This document shows, piece by piece, positions 7,236 to 9,882 of a DNA stretch of 9,882 nt. The position numbers were made by a program, and so were the translations under genes. Source of the stretch: Candidatus Martarchaeota archaeon. Its GTDB lineage: Archaea > Micrarchaeota > Micrarchaeia > Micrarchaeales > CABMGC01. The stretch is taken from positions 1 through 9,882 of the forward strand of contig JAMCSO010000005.1 in the NCBI GenBank assembly GCA_023379075.1. The letters run 5' to 3'. Below the pieces are notes generated by a model that did not search any database, was not told the DNA's origin, and was given only the letters and a program-made list of their open reading frames with translations. The stretch's first letter is position 1; each line of letters opens with the position of its first letter.

Positions 7236-7271
7236 ACGATGAGGCCGCGGGTGCGAATCCCGCCGAGTCCA
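7236..7271 (+). other. Putative attachment site (attL): 3' half of tRNA-Ala
   Basis: Archaeal tyrosine recombinases commonly insert into tRNA genes, and an integrase gene starts 62 nt after this tRNA. The tRNA is intact, so the element would carry a copy of the 3' part that restores it. The matching attR lies outside the window, and the exact crossover cannot be seen. This is inference from position only. Confidence 0.35.
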
Positions 7272-7305
7272 TCTCACTTTAAGCAATGTGGACTTAGGTA
7301 AAGTA

Positions 7306-7313
7306 TTATATAT
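7306..7313 (+). promoter_or_regulatory. TATA element of the integrase gene
   Basis: ttatatat, preceded by the A-rich gtaaag, is centred about 25 nt before ATG 7334. Transcription would start at or next to the ATG, so the mRNA is predicted to be leaderless. This also argues against the upstream TTG at 7316. The T-run at 7313-7317 may also help end tRNA transcription. Confidence 0.55.
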
Positions 7314-7333
7314 TTTTGCCTGCAAATGCAATC

Positions 7334-8536
7334 ATGAGGGATTACAGCAAAAGAGCCACCGATTTTATCGTCGATAGAATAAAAAAAGATGATACGCTTA
7401 CCGAGGGGAACAAGCAGGCTGCGCTGGACATGCTTTCTTTCATGCAGGCAAAGGGATCCAAGCAGCGCACTCTGCAGAAGCACATCTACTGCTTCGAGAA
7501 ATTCCTGCATGTTATGGATAAGAATGTAGATGTGAAGAGCGCCACTAGGACGGAACTGGAGAGAGCCATGGCAAGGATAGAAGGTTCCGATTACGCTACT
7601 GAGACCAAGAGGAACATAAAGGTGGTGGTGAAGTCGTTCTACAAGCACTTCGTAGGAGAGGATTATTACTATCCGAAGCAGATTGCGTGGGTGAAGACTA
7701 CTGTTCCGTTCAACAAGAAGGTCCTTCCCGAAGACATACTGTCCGAGGATGAAGTGATAAGGATAATAAAGGCAGCCAGGAACCCCAGGGACAAGGCGAT
7801 CATTGCGCTGCTGTACGATAGCGGAATACGCGTTGGGGAGCTGATAGGCCTCAGAAAGAAGGATATTGACATAAAAGGCAGGACCGCACATATAATAGTG
7901 AGTGGAAAGACAGGCATGAGGAAGATACCTATATTCTTCAGCGCACCGTACCTTGGCGCATACCTGAATACCGTTGACGATATGAAGCCCGAAGAGGTTA
8001 TCTGGAAAGCGATAGGCAGCTGGTCCAACACCGAGGTCAGGGTAGACGAGAGCGCGGTAAGGAAGCTGCTCAGGGTTGCGGCAGGCAGGGCAGGCATTGA
8101 AAAGAGAATCTATCCGCATTTGTTCAGGCATTCACGCGCTTCATTTTATGCCAACACGCTGACTGAGCAGCAGCTGAAAGCTTATTTCGGATGGACAGGG
8201 GACAGCAAGCTGGCAAGCGTATACGTGCATCTGAGCGGAAGGGACATAGATAATGCATTGTCCAGGGCAAACGGAGTTGAGTTCAGGGAAGTACAGGAAA
8301 GACCGCAGCTCACAGCCAGGGAGTGCCCGCGATGCAAGCTGGTAAACACTGCAGAGGCGTCTTACTGCAGCCGCTGCGGATCGGCCATGGACATATCAAC
8401 TGCGATGGTCGAACAGGCACATGAAGAGAGACTGAAGAACCTTGGCAGCAGGATAGCAGAATCAGGGGACCGTCCTTCCAGGCACAGGGCCGACACTTCA
8501 AGACGGATAGTCAGAAGGAGGAGCAGTAAAAAATGA
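7334..8536 (+). CDS. Tyrosine recombinase/integrase with C-terminal zinc ribbon
   Basis: A 400-residue site-specific recombinase. An N-terminal SAM-like core-binding domain covers about 1-115. The catalytic domain (about 130-310) has all expected residues: Arg166 in SGIRVGEL, Lys192 in SGKTG, His262 and Arg265 in HLFRH, Trp287 in FGWTGDS at the usual His/Trp place, and nucleophile Tyr297 in VYVHLS. A C4 zinc ribbon follows (C331-x2-C334, C345-x2-C348), then a basic Arg/Lys/Ser-rich tail of about 40 residues. Zinc-ribbon tails are known on some archaeal integrases. ATG 7334 is preferred because the TATA element predicts a leaderless start there; TTG 7316 would add six residues. It sits next to tRNA-Ala and 15 nt before a nuclease gene. 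Likely role: integration and excision of the element to its right. Confidence 0.95.
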   Translation: MRDYSKRATDFIVDRIKKDDTLTEGNKQAALDMLSFMQAKGSKQRTLQKHIYCFEKFLHVMDKNVDVKSATRTELERAMARIEGSDYATETKRNIKVVVKSFYKHFVGEDYYYPKQIAWVKTTVPFNKKVLPEDILSEDEVIRIIKAARNPRDKAIIALLYDSGIRVGELIGLRKKDIDIKGRTAHIIVSGKTGMRKIPIFFSAPYLGAYLNTVDDMKPEEVIWKAIGSWSNTEVRVDESAVRKLLRVAAGRAGIEKRIYPHLFRHSRASFYANTLTEQQLKAYFGWTGDSKLASVYVHLSGRDIDNALSRANGVEFREVQERPQLTARECPRCKLVNTAEASYCSRCGSAMDISTAMVEQAHEERLKNLGSRIAESGDRPSRHRADTSRRIVRRRSSKK

Positions 8537-8541
8537 TTGTT

Positions 8542-8546
8542 GGTGA
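8542..8546 (+). promoter_or_regulatory. Ribosome binding site of the Cas4-like gene
   Basis: GGTGA, 5 nt before ATG 8552, matches the archaeal anti-Shine-Dalgarno. It favours ATG 8552 over TTG 8537. Confidence 0.6.
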
Positions 8547-8551
8547 ATTAT

Positions 8552-9235
8552 ATGACAGGGGAGACTTTTCACAGGAGCCTGCTTCCGATAAGCAGCGTCA
8601 GCCTTCTTGGCAGCTGCGAGACCAGATTCATGGAGGCAATGGAAGGGAAGCAGAAGGTTACAAAGCCCATGCTGATCGGCAAGGCCATGCATAAGAAACT
8701 TGAGGAAGGCCTGCCTAAGATTACCCAGGAGCAGGTAATCTCGCAGATAAAGGAAGGTGTCAGGTTTTATGTGAGAGAGCTGCCTCTTACCGACAAAAAA
8801 CTTAAACTTATAGGCAGGATAGACCAGTTGAACATGCTTGGAAAAACATCCGGGAGTAAAAACCAGGGAGTCATAATAGATGACAAGTATCCAAAGACTG
8901 CTTACCGCAGTATGCCCCTCTATTACAAGTTGCAGCTGTCCGCCTATGCCGCAGCTGTGGGAAATTCCGATATCCTCGGACCGATCTGCGATATAGTGAG
9001 GATCAGTCTGGTATGCAGGGAGGCTGAAACACACAGCATACTGAATACATTTACCATTGAAGGAAAGATCCTTGATACGTGCAAGGGCAATGTCAGTATT
9101 GCAACTGCCATGGCCTGGGAGCTGTATGACAGGAAGAAGGAACCAGAACACAGAAGGTTTGATATGGGAGTGGAGAGTGGGTTGGGTGTTACTGTAGTTA
9201 TAATAAAGGGAGTGGCTGATGGACGTTTTGACTAA
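8552..9235 (+). CDS. Cas4/RecB-like PD-(D/E)XK nuclease lacking the C-terminal cysteines
   Basis: A 227-residue protein with the order of motifs seen in Cas4/RecB-family nucleases: Cys22 in GSCETRF, His47 in GKAMHKKLEEG, Asp91 in GRIDQL, D110-x-K112 in VIIDDKYPKT, and Q128-x3-Y132 in YKLQLSAYA. These are the metal-binding and catalytic residues of this fold, so DNA end or exonuclease processing is likely. Cas4 proteins hold an iron-sulfur cluster with one N-terminal and three C-terminal cysteines. Here the N-terminal one is in place, but after Pro198, where the C-terminal group is expected, there is none. The last 25 residues (203-227) match nothing I know and run into the start of vsr with a 17-nt overlap. 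I checked both other frames in this stretch and found no hidden cysteine motif. There is no CRISPR array or cas1/cas2 nearby, so a CRISPR role is not supported. It may work with the integrase. Confidence 0.8.
   Translation: MTGETFHRSLLPISSVSLLGSCETRFMEAMEGKQKVTKPMLIGKAMHKKLEEGLPKITQEQVISQIKEGVRFYVRELPLTDKKLKLIGRIDQLNMLGKTSGSKNQGVIIDDKYPKTAYRSMPLYYKLQLSAYAAAVGNSDILGPICDIVRISLVCREAETHSILNTFTIEGKILDTCKGNVSIATAMAWELYDRKKEPEHRRFDMGVESGLGVTVVIIKGVADGRFD
9208..9212 (+). promoter_or_regulatory. Ribosome binding site of vsr
   Basis: GGGAG, 6 nt before ATG 9219, lies inside the end of the Cas4-like gene and supports ATG 9219 with a 17-nt overlap. Confidence 0.55.
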
Positions 9236-9629
9236 AAATCAAAGAAAATATAACATGTCTCATATAAGACGTGCAGAAACAAAGCCTGAATTGCTGATAA
9301 AGGATGGATTGGAAGCTTTGGGCTTCGGATACCAGCCGAAAGAATTTGGGCATCCCGACTTCATCAATAAGAAAAAGAAGATAGTTGTTTTTGTTGATGG
9401 GTGTTTCTGGCATAAGTGTAAACGGCATTATGTGCAACCTGAGAATAATAAAACATTTTGGATTGCTAAAATAAACAAAAATGTCAGAAGAGACAGAGCA
9501 GTAAACTTAAGATTTAAAAAAAATGGATTTACAGTAATTAGGTTATGGGAGCATGACGTCATAAAAAAACCGGAAATTTGCATAGCAAGCATAGAATTAA
9601 ATAAACCTAATAGGCATGCATTAAATTAA
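9219..9629 (+). CDS. vsr: Vsr-type (very short patch repair) DNA mismatch endonuclease
   Basis: A 136-residue protein of the Vsr family, which in E. coli nicks DNA at T:G mismatches left when methylated cytosine deaminates. Family residues are in order: RKYNMSHIRRAETKPE with Glu24, PDF with metal ligand Asp47, VFVDGCFWHKC (57-67) with Asp60, Cys62, Trp64, His65 and Cys67, FWIAKINKNVRRDR (80-93) with Asp92, and VIRLWE (106-111). The E. coli protein has 156 residues. The zinc site looks variant: spacing between the two cysteines is short, and His112 replaces the Cys that follows WE in E. coli. The next gene is a C5 methyltransferase, the expected partner. Sampled blocks have 27-32% GC against about 53-55% in sampled blocks of the integrase and Cas4-like genes, so it was probably acquired separately. 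Some Vsr-like proteins may act as restriction enzymes, which remains possible here. Confidence 0.92.
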   Translation: MDVLTKNQRKYNMSHIRRAETKPELLIKDGLEALGFGYQPKEFGHPDFINKKKKIVVFVDGCFWHKCKRHYVQPENNKTFWIAKINKNVRRDRAVNLRFKKNGFTVIRLWEHDVIKKPEICIASIELNKPNRHALN

Positions 9630-9630
9630 T

Positions 9631-9636
9631 GGGGGT
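9631..9636 (+). promoter_or_regulatory. Ribosome binding site of the methyltransferase gene
   Basis: GGGGGT lies 6 nt before GTG 9643 and decides this non-ATG start. Confidence 0.6.
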
Positions 9637-9642
9637 AAATTT

Positions 9643-9882
9643 GTGACAAGCGTACTGGATTTGTTCTGCGGGGCTGGTGGCTTATCTTTAGGCTTCAAGA
9701 AAGCAGGTTTTGATGTTACAGGTGCAGACAAATCAGTAAAGGCAGGTGAAACATACCAAGATAATGATATTGGAGAGTTCAGACTTGAAGATTTATCAGG
9801 AGACCTGATAAAAGGGGACTTTGATGTTATCGTAGGAGGTCCCCCTTGTAAACCTTGGTCTTCAGTAAATCTTACAAGGAGA
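9643..9882 (+). CDS. C5-cytosine DNA methyltransferase, N-terminal part (3' end outside window)
   Basis: An open frame of 80 codons runs off the right edge. Start is GTG 9643, placed by the GGGGGT site and by motif I coming right after it. Motif I (SAM binding) is VLDLFCGAGGLSLGF at residues 4-18, an acidic residue in TGADKS matches motif II, and GGPPCKPWSSVN (65-76) is motif IV with the catalytic Cys of PPC. The usual motif is GGPPCQPFS, so KPW is a variant. The enzyme would methylate C5 of cytosine at a specific site. The target recognition domain and motifs VI-X are outside the window, so the target is unknown. It is 13 nt after vsr in the same direction, and a restriction enzyme may follow further right. 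Confidence 0.93.
   Translation, partial: MTSVLDLFCGAGGLSLGFKKAGFDVTGADKSVKAGETYQDNDIGEFRLEDLSGDLIKGDFDVIVGGPPCKPWSSVNLTRR

Larger units (their letters stand above)
7170..7271 (+). tRNA. tRNA-Ala (anticodon CGC) with 30-nt intron
   Basis: The cloverleaf can be drawn completely. The acceptor stem is 7170-7176 with 7264-7270 and contains the G3:U70 wobble that marks alanine tRNAs; the discriminator is A7271. The D-stem GCGC (7179-7182) pairs with GCGC (7190-7193). The anticodon stem CATCG (7195-7199) pairs with CGATG (7237-7241). The T-stem GCGGG (7247-7251) pairs with CCCGC (7259-7263). The loop TTCGCA + A gives anticodon CGC (7202-7204), which reads GCG codons. Mature length is 72 nt and CCA is not encoded. 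Odd points: the D-loop is only 7 nt (AGGAGTA) and T-loop position 55 is G instead of U. The gene is followed directly by an integrase, so it is the likely integration site of the element on the right. Confidence 0.92.

Noticed and set aside
7318..7330. Short inverted/direct GCAA repeats just before the integrase start as an operator
   Set aside because: The half-sites are only 4 bp, common by chance in AT-rich DNA, and there is no second site to support regulation.
7316..7333. TTG start six codons upstream for the integrase
   Set aside because: No ribosome binding site precedes it and the TATA element predicts transcription starting at about 7334.
7274..8131. 285-codon open frame on the minus strand opposite the integrase gene
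   Set aside because: Its translation has no recognisable domain, it lies antisense to a gene with complete catalytic motifs, and it covers a promoter; it is a frame shadow.
8498..9151. 217-codon open frame on the minus strand opposite the Cas4-like gene
   Set aside because: No motif, no ribosome binding site, and the plus strand has ordered nuclease motifs with a strong GGTGA site.
9150..9235. Frameshift hiding the Cas4 C-terminal cysteine cluster
   Set aside because: I read both alternative frames: one gives no cysteine before its stop, the other has an immediate TGA followed by a non-matching stretch. No single shift restores a C-x2-C pattern.
8552..9882. CRISPR-associated locus suggested by the Cas4-like gene
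   Set aside because: No spaced repeats and no cas1, cas2 or effector gene are visible; neighbours are an integrase, vsr and a methyltransferase.

Overview
The window looks like chromosomal DNA of a small archaeon, most likely of the DPANN group and possibly Micrarchaeota-like. The evidence is a class III (pilin-type) signal peptide on a LamG-like surface protein, an archaeal-type (class I) CCA-adding enzyme, archaeal TATA elements and GGTG/GGGGG-type ribosome binding sites, and a tRNA gene with an archaeal intron at 37/38 and no encoded CCA. The phylum is an inference; the sequence cannot prove it.

Left part (1-7112), housekeeping genes. The window opens in the last 73 codons of a tyrosyl-tRNA synthetase (+). 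A LamG-like pilin-signal protein follows (+) and ends exactly where the convergent carB gene ends. On the minus strand, reading right to left, are a small two-helix membrane protein, the CCA-adding enzyme, carA and carB. CarA and CarB together form carbamoyl-phosphate synthase, which feeds pyrimidine and arginine synthesis. carB carries a puzzling feature: a 28-bp exact repeat of its own second half sits out of frame in its first half and replaces a conserved ATP-grasp strand.

Middle (7113-7333). A divergent promoter region serves the small membrane protein (-) and a tRNA-Ala(CGC) gene (+). The tRNA has a 30-nt bulge-helix-bulge intron and the G3:U70 alanine identity pair. It depends on the CCA-adding enzyme encoded nearby to receive its CCA end.

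Right part (7334-9882), a likely integrated mobile element. Directly after the tRNA come four tightly packed plus-strand genes: a tyrosine recombinase with a C-terminal zinc ribbon (apparently leaderless), a Cas4/RecB-like PD-(D/E)XK nuclease without the C-terminal cysteines of Cas4, a Vsr-type mismatch endonuclease, and the start of a C5-cytosine DNA methyltransferase that runs off the window. The tRNA is the probable integration site; the far end of the element is outside the window. Base composition drops from about 53-55% GC in sampled blocks of the integrase and nuclease genes to about 27-32% in sampled blocks of vsr, so the element looks like a mosaic of at least two modules: integrase plus nuclease, and methylation plus repair/restriction.

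No CRISPR array, insertion sequence or rRNA was seen. No gene-free stretch exceeds 300 bases.
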